Below are positions 34,353 through 44,185 of a stretch of 64,000 nt of DNA, piece by piece; within the stretch, counting starts at the first letter, position 1, and each line of letters starts with the position of its first letter. The notes under the pieces were generated by a model that did no database searches, was not told the DNA's origin, and saw only the letters and a program-made list of their open reading frames with translations. Position numbers and translations under genes: made by a program. Source of the DNA: Zasmidium citrigriseum (taxonomy: Eukaryota; Ascomycota; Dothideomycetes; Mycosphaerellales; Mycosphaerellaceae); assembly GCA_002786025.1 (NCBI GenBank), contig NHNW01000082.1:1-64000 (forward strand), in the 5' to 3' direction.

Positions 34353-36175
34353 ATGGGCTACAAGGTTGGAAACATCTACGTGATCACGGCCGTCGCCGTG
34401 ATTGGCGGCGGTCTGTTCGGTAAGTAGTATTGAACATATCGATATGACACATCCTGACAGTCTCTCCAGGTTTCGATATCTCGTCCATGAGCGCCATCAT
34501 TGGCACTCAATCCTATCTCTGCTACTTCAACCAAGGCCCTGACGGACCAGGCTTTCCAGGACGCCAGGATCAATGCTCTGGCCCCACTGCCTCCGTTCAG
34601 GGCGGCATCACAGCTGCTATGCCAGCAGGCTCGTGGCTAGGTGCTCTCGTCAGTGGTTATCTTTCTGATATCTTTGGACGCAAGAAGTCCATCATGATCG
34701 GCTGTGTCATCTGGATCATCGGCTCTACCATCATTTGCGCTTCGCAAAACATCGGCATGCTCATCGCTGGTCGAATTATCAACGGCTTCTGCGTTGGTAT
34801 CGAATCCGCTCAGGTCCCAGTCTATGTTTCTGAAATCGCTCCTCCATCCAAGAGAGGTCGATTAGTCGCCTTCCAGCAATGGGCCATCACTTGGGGAATC
34901 CTTATCCTCTACTACATCTCCTATGGCGCCTCTTTCGTCGGCGAGAACAACCCACAAGGATACAAGACTGCCTCATTCCGCATTCCATGGGGTCTCCAGA
35001 TGCTCCCAGCCGTGCTCCTCTTGGGCGCCATGTTCTTCTTGCCAGAATCTCCACGTTGGCTGGCCCGAAAGGATCGTTGGGAGGACTGCCACTCTGTCCT
35101 GACCCTTGTGCACGGCAAAGGAAACCCCGACAGCCCTCTGGTCCGACAGGAGCTAAGCGACATCCGCGAGATGGCCGAGTTCGAAGCCCGCAACGCTGAT
35201 GTGACATACTGGGAGCTGCTCACGCCCAAGCTCATCAACCGTACCCACATTGGTGTTTTCACCCAGATCTGGTCTCAGCTTACTGGAATGAACGTCATGA
35301 TGTACTACATCACCTACGTCTTCAGTATGGCCGGCTACTCCGGGAACGCAAACCTGCTGGCCTCGTCGATTCAGTACATCATCAACGTCTTGATGACCGT
35401 CCCAGCCCTCATCTGGCTCGACCGCTGGGGCCGCCGCCCAACACTCATCATCGGAGCCACTCTCATGATGACCTGGCTGTTCGCCAACGCCGGTATTCTC
35501 GCCGCGCACGGCAGAGTCATTCCCGGGGGTCGCGACGGCGTGGCAGCAGTCAGTATGGAGGTTTCCGGCGCTCCAGCCAAGGGTCTCATCGCCTGCACAT
35601 ATCTCTTCGTGGCTAGCTTCGCACCCACCTGGGGTCCCGTCTCCTGGGTCTACCCACCAGAGCTGTACCCCCTCCGTGTCCGTGGAAAGGCTGTCGCGCT
35701 CGCCACGTCTGCCAATTGGGCGTTCAACACGGCTCTCGGCGCATTTGTGCCTCCGTCTTTCGTCAACATTCGCTGGAAGACGTACATCGTGTTCGGCGTC
35801 TTCTGCTTCTGCATGTTGATCCACGTCATCTTCTTGTTCCCTGAAACCGGTACGTGCGAAAATCACCACATCCACATCTGAAATTTCCACTAACATCTTC
35901 TCAGCTGGCAAGACTCTTGAAGAAGTCGCCGACATCTTCGAAGATCCCAACGGCATCCACGTTGGCAAGATTCCCATTGGCACTCCGGTTCGTACTCCCA
36001 CTTCCACACTTCTAAACATTTCCCTGTCACTGACACTCTCCCACAGGCCTGGAAGACTCGCGTTCAGTACCAGAAGGCCCTTGCTTTGGAGCACGGAGAT
36101 ATCGATACCAGCAAGAAGCTTGATGATCACAGCCCTGAGAGAGTGGAGCATACTACAAATGAGGAGAAGGTTTGA
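34353..36175 (+). CDS. MFS sugar (hexose-type) transporter
   Basis: Four exons (34353-34419, 34470-35849, 35905-35987, 36047-36175) join to 552 residues. It is a sugar-porter MFS protein: 12 spans, FGRKKS after span 2, the sugar-transporter signature at EIAPPSKRGRLV, PESPRWLARK before the central loop, QLTGMNVMMYYITYVF in span 7, DRWGRRP, PPELYPLRVRGKAVALA in the second half, and FPETAGKTLEE at the end of span 12, restored by the second splice join. Such carriers move glucose or other hexoses across the plasma membrane by facilitation or proton symport. The short 67-base first exon carries MGYKVGNIYVITAVAVIGGGLF, the start of span 1. Substrate and affinity class cannot be told. Confidence 0.92.
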
Positions 36176-36646
36176 ACCCGGTTTGAAGAAGAGAAAATGT
36201 CTATCGCTATTTACTGTTGAGGGGATGTTGCGAGATTGTGTTGTGGTGAGATAGGATGAAGAATCTACGGATCTTGAACTATCACTTTTCTGTTTTGACC
36301 ACCTCGGAAAGCTCGCTACTTCGTTGTAATGGTATTCCGTTCAGTCCATTATTGTGGCAGCGCAGCTCGACACCGCCCCCTTGTTTCGAGTTCACGGCTG
36401 TTGTCCAGCTTTCTGGATCGACCCACGAAGCACAACGGAGACAAGCGGTGGTATCAATATCTATCCGACTGTCGGAAATGAGCCGGATGGCTGTGTTTAT
36501 GTGACTACCGGAAGGGCGTGGGGATGGGCTCAGTGAAAGCAGGCTGTGGACCTGACCAGGCTTGACGGACATCGAGCAGCCGCAGTGATGTTCCTTCGAG
36601 AATGGACTGGACCTCCTGAACGAGCAGGAAAGCTGCCTTCACCACC
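36176..36646. other. Convergent intergenic region
   Basis: About 470 bases between the sugar transporter and the HET gene, which converge. Only minor open frames. Confidence 0.4.
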
Positions 36647-38540
36647 TCAAACCAACACGACCTCAGTCTCTTCAATACTCTTCAACAGCCCATTAGTCTC
36701 CAGCTCCTGACCCATAATCCCGTTCACGTAAGCAAACCCTTGGAAGTCCCAAGCACTCTGCTCAGCACCAGGAGTAGCGCATCTCAGAATCATGGGCGCA
36801 AAACTTCCAGCTGGCAGGAAAAGCTGATCGCCAGGCTGTACAAGATAGGGTCCCAGACCGATGAAGCCTTTCTCAGTGATGAAGATTCTGTTGCAATCGA
36901 GTTCGGTCCTCCAGATGCCGATGTCTCGCTGCTCGGACTGTGGTGCTTCGATGTTGAGGGCGTTCTTTCTAGACACGGAATGACGCCAGTCTTTGAAGAT
37001 GGTGGCGATTGCGTTGTCTGGGAAATAGATAATTCCGTACATATTTCCGCAGAGATGTCTCAGCTCAGTAGTGTAGCTATCGTGGGATACACTGTCATCG
37101 AGAGATCTTTGGTACGAATAGATGGCGGCGAGCTCTTCTAAGGCTGCAGAATTCGATGTGGCTATCGGCGAGCACATCGCCCTGAACCTTAGGTAGACCT
37201 TTTTGGGCCGTGAGGAGCGCGAGCTTAACAGAGCCTTCCTTACAGCCTTTTCTGACTTCAAAGGCCGTGTCGTTTCCTTGACTGTATCGAGTGACACGCC
37301 TCCCACGGTCAACGCCCCACAGGCAGGCGCATAACGCACGGCAGGATATTGGCGAAAGATGCGACAGTTCAGGATTCTGACCAGGTCTTGTTTTACAGGA
37401 CTGGAGACGGTCATGCCCGGAGAGGTGAAATCGAGTGCCCAAGAGGGCGGCGGGTGCGACTCTAGTTTGGCATGCTTGTCGATGAAGACCATAATGTCGA
37501 AATTGCGGACCGTGGCGATAGAAGCGTACGTTGCTACTGCGAATACCTCTTGAACAGACTTGCTGTAATCTGTTTCGATGATGTCTCGTATACCGGGCTG
37601 AATAAGACCAAGCAGAGCATAGACTTTGTCTCGAGGATCCGTGGATTGAGTTTGACGCAGAATGTCCATTAGCGTCACAAAATCCCTCGAAGACTGATCG
37701 CTGCTCGTGAGTCGTCGGATTGCCCCCGCTACTCTAGGTACGCCGAGTTGGCGATCGTAATGACCGATATCAAGAAGCCAAATCCAACTGAATTCATAGG
37801 ACTCGAGTAAAACGATAGGTTCAACTTTGGCAAGAGCGACCTCCTGTACGATCTGCTCGGGCGATTATCAGTCACCGATGAGATGAAGACATCATCAGAC
37901 TCACCCAGATCCGTTCCCACCAACGACCTGACGGTCTCTTCGTGAGCTGAGTCCAAAAGTCTTTGGAACCTTGTCGCCACATGGGACTTCCAAGTTCCCC
38001 CGAGGTGCTGTCTTCGTCGTCGACGAGGTCTGATACTCTCGGCCCATGCGAAGAGACACGAAGACCGAGAAGCTCCTTCCGAGTGTCTCCAAGCCACACA
38101 ATGACACGTGCTGCGTTGCTGTAAATTTTCTCCATAAGCCGAACCTGATGATTGCGCTCTCGAATGTTCGACTGATCGATGCAGATCTGATCGATCCAGA
38201 GGGGCCGGCCATCATCTCGGTTCCTCAGTCGTAGCAACGCCATCCAAAGGTTCGTCGTGATTCTGATGCTGCCAGCACCGCCGTTCAGTGTCAGTCTGAC
38301 GACATCTGTTTTAGAGCCCCAAGCATAAGATAGTGCATCAAAATCAGGGCTGCTCGCGGAAAGATCCCGTTGAAAGGTAGGCAAGTCAACAACTGATAGC
38401 TCGCATGAGATTTGGAAGAACAGGTTGGTTTGGGGCAGGATCCTGAGGACTCGGATCTCTCGCTCCGGATCAATGTCGATGGGAGGATAGATATCTGGTT
38501 CGTTGTTTTCTCGAGATGCGTAATCGCTGTGTTGATCCAT
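36647..38540 (-). CDS. HET (heterokaryon incompatibility) domain protein
   Basis: Two exons, 37905-38540 and 36647-37852, separated by a 52-base intron (donor GTGAGT, acceptor GAGCAG), encode 613 residues. The HET domain shows FDALSYAWGSKTD (about residue 67), LWIDQICIDQSNIRERNHQV (about 114) and RVIVWLGDTR, followed by WWERIW|IVQEVALAK at the splice join, the usual continuation. RDKVYALLGL marks the end of the conserved region. HET proteins trigger non-self recognition and regulated cell death when unlike hyphae fuse; many copies have unknown partners. The C-terminal half has no domain I recognise. The next HET gene in the window (57029) is of a different subtype. Confidence 0.88.
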
Positions 38541-38965
38541 CGTTTCTCATGGCCCTGGTTTGACTGGCACTGTTGAACAGTCTTTGACGTGGTTTGGGCA
38601 GTGATGCAGTCCTGTGACTTTTCGATCATGTAGGCTGGCACAGCTGAACGCCAGGGGGTGGCTCGTCTCACGTTCGCGAGTGGCAATGCATGCCTGTATC
38701 CTGGGCGCAGTCGCTGAAGCGAATGCGGCCTCTTCCGGCTCTTCGGCGTCTTGTCAGTCTACTGAGCCACCTGTCAAGCGTGTGCCTTCCTCTCCTCGCG
38801 TGCCCTGTGCTGGATATCATTCATTCGCACCTCTCCCACAGCACGGGCTTCACCGTGGCCCAGTCCTGACGATAAAGTTAGGGTGTCAGTTAAGAATAGT
38901 GAGCCTGCACAAGGCCTATAAACATGAATTTGTACATTCAACACGAACACGAATATACACATAAT
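38541..38965. other. Intergenic, upstream of the HET gene
   Basis: About 425 bases: promoter side of the HET gene and 3' flank of the ketopantoate reductase. Nothing recognised. Confidence 0.35.
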
Positions 38966-40567
38966 CTACAAATCCGGATTCAACCCCCCAGAAGCATTCA
39001 TCCCCTCCACAGGCACCGCATCCGCAACCTCCCTCTGCGTCATCAACGCCTTCCCAAGCACAGCCTGCATAATAGCATAATTAACCACACACTTAACACC
39101 CAACTCCTCCCCTCTCTTCACAATATACCCATTGATATACTCAATTTCCGTCTGGCGGCCCGCACGCATATCCGCAAGCATACTGCTGATATTATCCCGA
39201 GTCTTATCACTGACGCTGACGACGAGGGTCTCGAGACGCTCGGCGGAGAAGCGGTGCGGGACGTTGGGCATGCCGCGGAGCTCGGGGAGGGAGCGCATGA
39301 CGAGGGAGGTCTCGGCGAGCATGAGGCGCATGGTGCGGGAGAGGGGGAAGTTGTAGAGGAGGGACCCGTTGCGGTTGTCGAGGAGGGAGGTTAGGGGGTT
39401 CATGATGGAGTTGATGGCGAGTTTTTCGAGTTGGAGTTGGAGGAGTTCGATGGGCGTGAAACCTACGGCGCAGAGGACGGGCGTGCGGGTTAGGGTTCGC
39501 AGGAGGTAGCGGGCGCTGGGGGACCATTGGTCGATTTGGGTGTCGTTGATTTTGCCTTCGTTGGAGGTGCCGTGGCCTGTGGGGGTTGGTGGGCGGTCTG
39601 ATGAGAGGGGTTCTCGGGGTATGGCGCCCAGGGAGAGGGTTCCGTGGCCGGCGTGGACGACGAAGAATGGATCTCGTTCAGCTACTTCGGGCGGGACGTT
39701 GGCTCCGTGGGAGATGATGCCTTGGACGTAGTTTGGCCTCGTGGCAGGGTCTGGGAAGAGCTGCTCATTCACATCGTCGATAACGCCCATTCCGTTCTGC
39801 AAGAAACAGATGGTACTCTCACGATTTAAACGATGTCGAATACGTAGAAGAGCGGGGATCGTTCGTATCGTCTTGGTCGTAACGATGAGGTTGTGAATGG
39901 GCTCGTTGGACTCGGCGTAGTCTCCCGGCAGAGGTCTGCGAGTCGTTTCTTCCTCATCTGTAGCCATCGGACTATATCCCATCTTGCCTTCTTCTTCCAG
40001 CCTTCGTGCCTCCTCCGCTTTCTGCCGCTCAGCAACAACCTTTGCAGCTTCATGCGGCCGCATGCCCGACTCATCTGCAGTGTCGTAGACTCCTTGTGTT
40101 CCATACCGCACCTCCACTCCATGTTGCCTTATATTGCCCGGCGCAAGTTCCACATCGAAGCCATCTCTTCGAACCGTATACTCCCCATCTTGCACCGTTA
40201 TCACTTTCGGACTCTTCTCCCACGCCTCCAGCAATTTGTACCGATGGAAGATCAAAGTAACAGGCGGCGGATTGGGTATACCCCGCAGCGAATGCGCAAC
40301 CAGCTTCCCAATACTGCCAGTGCCCATGATGTGTATGCGCCGCGGCACATCGGTCTGCGCGGCATACTGCCTATCAATCGCAGACAGCGATTCCTTCATG
40401 ACCTCCTCCTCGCTCTTTTCCTGCTCCTGCGGCTTTGTCCCATCATCGATAAACGATTCCCGTGATCCAGAATTCGCGGCCATGGTCTTGTTATCCCACC
40501 AAGAGTAGAAGAGCGAATGCGTTGTCGAGAATGCGGCCACCCGGCCCACTTGAATGCTACCGAGCAA
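38966..40567 (-). CDS. Ketopantoate reductase (2-dehydropantoate 2-reductase) family
   Basis: Single exon, 533 residues. The N-terminal Rossmann motif RRIHIMGTGSIGKLVAHSL (about residue 76) binds NADPH. Further on are NLIVTTKTIRT, CFLQNGMGVIDDV (conserved QNG), and the C-terminal-domain pattern KLAINSIMNPLTSLLDNRNG, with the Lys and Asn-Ser used in catalysis. The enzyme reduces ketopantoate to pantoate for pantothenate and coenzyme A synthesis; the yeast counterpart is Pan5. Large fungal homologues may instead serve mitochondria. The first ~25 residues (MLGSIQVGRVAAFSTTH) could be a mitochondrial presequence. A long inserted charged segment (about residues 150-215) makes it longer than bacterial PanE. 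It is divergent with COQ4, starts about 290 bases apart. Confidence 0.85.
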   Translation of the reverse strand: MLGSIQVGRVAAFSTTHSLFYSWWDNKTMAANSGSRESFIDDGTKPQEQEKSEEEVMKESLSAIDRQYAAQTDVPRRIHIMGTGSIGKLVAHSLRGIPNPPPVTLIFHRYKLLEAWEKSPKVITVQDGEYTVRRDGFDVELAPGNIRQHGVEVRYGTQGVYDTADESGMRPHEAAKVVAERQKAEEARRLEEEGKMGYSPMATDEEETTRRPLPGDYAESNEPIHNLIVTTKTIRTIPALLRIRHRLNRESTICFLQNGMGVIDDVNEQLFPDPATRPNYVQGIISHGANVPPEVAERDPFFVVHAGHGTLSLGAIPREPLSSDRPPTPTGHGTSNEGKINDTQIDQWSPSARYLLRTLTRTPVLCAVGFTPIELLQLQLEKLAINSIMNPLTSLLDNRNGSLLYNFPLSRTMRLMLAETSLVMRSLPELRGMPNVPHRFSAERLETLVVSVSDKTRDNISSMLADMRAGRQTEIEYINGYIVKRGEELGVKCVVNYAIMQAVLGKALMTQREVADAVPVEGMNASGGLNPDL

Positions 40568-40860
40568 GCATGATCCGTTGGACCGCGGTATCCGGCGCGG
40601 GAGGTGGTAGAGGGCTGTGAAATGCAGGTTTACTACGGGTTGCTATGACGGAGCGATCATAGCAGTGGTCGAATTCGGTATCGAGTGGTGGCGAGGCGTT
40701 TATATGGTGGTCGTTGGTGGTGATGTCGGAGTCTTGGGCGTCATGGACACGGCCCAGAGCAAAAGCTTCGGCTGGGAGCTCGGACCGCTCTCCGTCGACA
40801 TTCACTCACTTCACCTCGTCTCATCAACGTTCCACTTTCTGCATTTGGAGATCGACAGCG
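40568..40860. promoter_or_regulatory. Compact bidirectional promoter (KPR-like / COQ4)
   Basis: 293 bases separate the ATG of the ketopantoate-reductase-like gene (minus, 40567) from the COQ4 start chosen here (plus, 40861). The open frame of COQ4 extends upstream to 40714, but the residues there do not resemble the family and a mitochondrial presequence begins at 40861. I treat this interval as the shared promoter and leaders. Confidence 0.5.
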
Positions 40861-41715
40861 ATGTCGTCCATCAAAACATTCCGCAGTCTGCTCTCATTAC
40901 CGCCCTCGATCCGCTCACGAAGCTTCTCCGTCCTCAATCGCCCACAGCCCAACTATCCCGGCCATGTTCCACTCACATGGCTCGAACGAGGAGCTCTCGC
41001 AATAGGCTCAGCCTTTGGCTCTCTGAAAGATCCATATCGCCACGACCTCATCGCCTCATTAGGTGAAGCTACAGCGAAGCCCTACTTCGTCTCGCGCCTG
41101 CGGAAGGCAATGCTAGCAAATCCCACCGGACGTCGCATTCTCAAAGACAAGCCCCGAATTACCAGTCAAAGCATGCGATTAGAAGAGCTGAGGCAGCTAC
41201 CCGAGAACACAGTCGGCAGGGCATATGCAATGTGGCTGGACAGAGAAGGCGTGACACCAGATACTCGAGATCAAGTGCGATACATCGACGACCCAGAAGA
41301 AGCATATGTCATGCAGCGGTATCGCGAAACGCACGACTTCACACACGCAATCACAGGCCTGCCGGTCATAATCGAAGGCGAGCTCGCTGTGAAGGCGTTC
41401 GAGTTTGCGAATACACTTTTGCCGATGACTGCGCTTTCGCTGGTCGCGATTGTGAGATTGAAGCCGGTGGAGCGGGAGAGGTTCTTTAGTATTTACTTGC
41501 CCTGGGCTTTGAGGAATGGGTTGAAGGCGGAGGAAGTTGTGAATGTGTATTGGGAGGAGGAGCTTGGGACTGATGTGGATGTGCTGAGGGAGAGGTTGGG
41601 GATTGAGAAGCCGCCGGATTTGAGAGAGATTAGGAAGGCGCTGAGGGATAGGAAGAAAGCTGAGAAGGCGCAGAGAGAGACGAGTGAGAGCTTGGGTGCG
41701 GTGAAGGATGTGTGA
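40861..41715 (+). CDS. COQ4: Ubiquinone biosynthesis protein COQ4, mitochondrial
   Basis: 284 residues from the ATG at 40861. The N-terminus [22 protein letters not shown] is an Arg/Ser-rich mitochondrial presequence, and the mature start [19 protein letters not shown] is typical. The diagnostic HDxxH-(11)-E zinc motif is intact: H158, D159, H162 and E174 ([17 protein letters not shown]). COQ4 organises the coenzyme Q synthesis complex on the matrix side of the inner membrane and takes part in oxidative decarboxylation of the ring. The frame could start at 40714, but those residues look like translated leader. Length and domain order match the family. Confidence 0.95.
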   Translation: MSSIKTFRSLLSLPPSIRSRSFSVLNRPQPNYPGHVPLTWLERGALAIGSAFGSLKDPYRHDLIASLGEATAKPYFVSRLRKAMLANPTGRRILKDKPRITSQSMRLEELRQLPENTVGRAYAMWLDREGVTPDTRDQVRYIDDPEEAYVMQRYRETHDFTHAITGLPVIIEGELAVKAFEFANTLLPMTALSLVAIVRLKPVERERFFSIYLPWALRNGLKAEEVVNVYWEEELGTDVDVLRERLGIEKPPDLREIRKALRDRKKAEKAQRETSESLGAVKDV

Positions 41716-42007
41716 ATGTGGAAGTGAAATTAGGTGGCAGGTGAAATGGAAACGAAGGTTAGTATTCATACCACATGACTGTGTCATATGCGCTTGTCTA
41801 TTGTATCACAACCGATGCGGAAAGTCTAGCAACACCACAACTGATGCGAAAGTGTACAGAAACACCACTCACTCGCATCGCGACACCTCAAAACCGCCCC
41901 CAACACATACCACCACCCACTCCTCCCCCGAAAACTCCCTCATCCCACCCGCCACGCACCTCAAACACATCTACCAAGTCCCCCACCCGCAGACATCCAA
42001 ACCCCGC

Positions 42008-42016
42008 CTATATAAG
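42008..42016 (+). promoter_or_regulatory. TATA-like box upstream of tRNA-like sequence
   Basis: A TATATAAGG motif lies about 90 bases before the A-box-like element at 42103-42114. It could be a Pol II or a Pol III upstream element; position is the only evidence. Confidence 0.3.
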
Positions 42017-42094
42017 GCACAAGCAATCCAGCACCCTCGACAAAAAAGAAACTTGCGCACCCAAAAGAATGGATGAGCCTACGCTAAGATTTCT

Positions 42095-42243
42095 TTCCCC
42101 GCTGTAGCCTAATGGTCAGGCGTAAGGGTTTAAGTTTCAGGGCGGGTAGAATAGTCTGGTTGGTGGGCGATCAGATTTGGGAAAGTCGTTAGTTCGAATC
42201 CCGGTAAAAGATGTTCATTTCTCGATGAGAGGTGAAGATCTTT
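42095..42243 (+). ncRNA. Possible Pol III transcript or decayed tRNA (A box, B box, T-run)
   Basis: GTAGCCTAATGGTCAGGC (42104-42121) forms a perfect four-pair tRNA D arm (GCCT/AGGC) and fits the A-box consensus. AGTTCGAATCCC (42191-42202) fits the B box. A run of five T at about 42239-42243 could end Pol III transcription. However, the T stem and acceptor stem do not pair, and the A-to-B spacing of about 85 bases is long. A TCTG/CAGA pair between them recalls the anticodon stem of tRNA-Arg with inserted sequence. It is either a decayed tRNA or a Pol III transcript that reuses tRNA promoter boxes. Confidence 0.35.
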
Positions 42244-42901
42244 TTGCTTTTGAACTTGTGTCGAGATATTGGTGGTTGGGTAGGGGTGGTTGGCGCGTTT
42301 CGTTTGGTCTCTTTTTGATGTTTCTGGCGAGGATCGGCTTCGACTCGTTGAGCCAGCGACCGTCGCATCGCATTTTGATTTTGTCCATAGCCACCCACAC
42401 CATCCTTATGACCTACCTTCGATGAGAAGGAGGAGAATTCGTCGGCTCCGGTACTGCCTCGCCCTCCCCCATGACACATACGAAAAGCATGGAATCAACA
42501 GCCCAGCCAGAGCGAAATCGGCCCATCGCTGCTTTTTTTATATGTTCTCTGAGCGACTTCCCGCAGTGGTAATGCCCGTCCTCGAATCCTCCGTGTTCCA
42601 GCCCAGTCAAGCTCCTGCTCCACGGAGCAACAAGCTCTCAGATCGACGTCAAGCTCCACAACTTCAGCTCGCATGTCTTGCCTTGCCTGCAACAAGCTAT
42701 CTTTACGTGGACTTCCGCTGTTCTGTGGGGAATGGACACGACATCTGAGACCGAAAGTTGACATCCAAAGGGAGAGATCCTTCACATTTCAGTGTCAGCT
42801 CTTGTCCCAGAACGATACGTTGTGGAAAGAGGTGAACTGAGCAAGACAATAATACTTCACGCCAACAAGATCGCAGAACAAGTCTACCGCTCACCTCCAA
42901 G

Positions 42902-44149
42902 ATGTCAACCGTTGAAGACGCCATCAAAAGAGTCCAAGCCGCAGCTAAACAAGACACCACAGGAGATCCAGCGGCTCACGCAGCTCTCCTAAAAGAAATT
43001 TCCCACCTTCGCGATGCAGCAGAAACGCCCGCGGACCGGCTTATGCGTATGCGCTTCCACCATATCGAGAACCTCTGCGTGCGCGTGGCGATCGAACTAG
43101 GAGTTCTGCAAGCCATAGCAGCCAAAGGCGGCAAACCCATCACCGCCGCCGGACTAGCCACAGAACTTGAGGTCGATGAGCTATTGATCGTGCGGACAAT
43201 GCGTCCCATAACCCACGCCCGCATCGTCGACGAAACCGGCCCAGCAACCTACGCCAGCAACGCCACAACAGACCTCATCACCACGCCCGGCGGGATCGGC
43301 GGGGAGAAACACCACACAGATCTAGGCTTCGCGGTCGGTAGCAAACTAATCCCTATGATCCGGGAAGGAAAACTGCACCTCTTCCCTGATGAGTCGCCCG
43401 AGCATATAAGTCCTTTTGAGTATACTTTTGGCAAACCGATTTTTGAGCACTTGCAGTATGATCGAGAGCAGAAAGAGGCTTTTGATAATTATATGGCGAT
43501 TCGGAGGGAGGGGATTGTGCCGCAGTGGTTTGAGACTTATCCGGCGGCTGAGGAGCTGAAGGTTGGGGAGTTGAAAAGGGAGGACGAGGTTTTGGTTGTG
43601 GATGTTGGGGGTGGGGTGGGGCATGAGATTGGGAAGTTTCGGGAAGCGTTTGGTGGTGTGTTGCCGGGACGGTTGGTGTTGCAGGATTTGGGGGAGACGG
43701 TGAAGGGGCTTGAGATTGAGGGGGTGGAGGTTATGGAGCATGATTTCTTCACTGAGCAGCCGATTAAAGGGGCGAAGATTTATTACATGCGTCAGGTCAG
43801 CACACCCCAACTCTTCTCTCTCTCTGTCAGCCCCTTTTACTGACACTTGACTCAGATCATGCACGACTGGTCCCCGAAGACCTGCACCAAGATCCTCTCC
43901 CACCTCGTCAAAGCCATGGACCCGGATTACTCCCGCATCCTCATCGACGACTACGTCCTCCCAGACACAGGCGCCGATCGACGAGCCGCGGCAATGGACT
44001 TCTTAATGTTCATGTTCGCCCAGGGAATGGAGCGGAGCCAAAGCCAATGGGAGGCTTTGCTCGAGGGTGTGGGATTGGAGATTGTGAAGATCTGGCAACC
44101 AAAAACGGGACTGGAATGTGTGATTGAGGCGAAAGTGAAGAAGACATAA
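42902..44149 (+). CDS. O-methyltransferase (plant-COMT-like, family 2)
   Basis: Two exons, 42902-43795 and 43856-44149, joined across a 60-base intron with acceptor CTCAG, give 395 residues. The N-terminal dimerisation/winged-helix part (RVAIELGVLQAIAAKGG) is followed by the SAM site LVVDVGGGVGHEIGKF, the acidic LQDLGETV, and EHDFFTEQPIKGAKIYYMRQ|IMHDWSPKTC. There the His-Asp at the splice join is the catalytic base position. RILIDDYVLPD and QWEALLEGVGLEIVKIW complete the fold. It transfers methyl from SAM to hydroxyls of small aromatic or polyketide-type substrates. It converges with the P450 only 36 bases away and begins a four-gene tailoring group. Confidence 0.9.
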
Positions 44150-44185
44150 TCGTCAACACAACATGTGCGGTATAGGAGATCCCTC

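Larger units (their letters stand above)
41716..42901. other. Intergenic region upstream of the tailoring-gene cluster
   Basis: About 1.2 kb between COQ4 and the O-methyltransferase. It holds a tRNA-like sequence (about 42095-42208) with a TATATAAG upstream. No protein gene is supported. Confidence 0.4.

Noticed and set aside
35153..36151. 332-codon minus-strand frame
   Set aside because: Antisense shadow of the sugar transporter exons.
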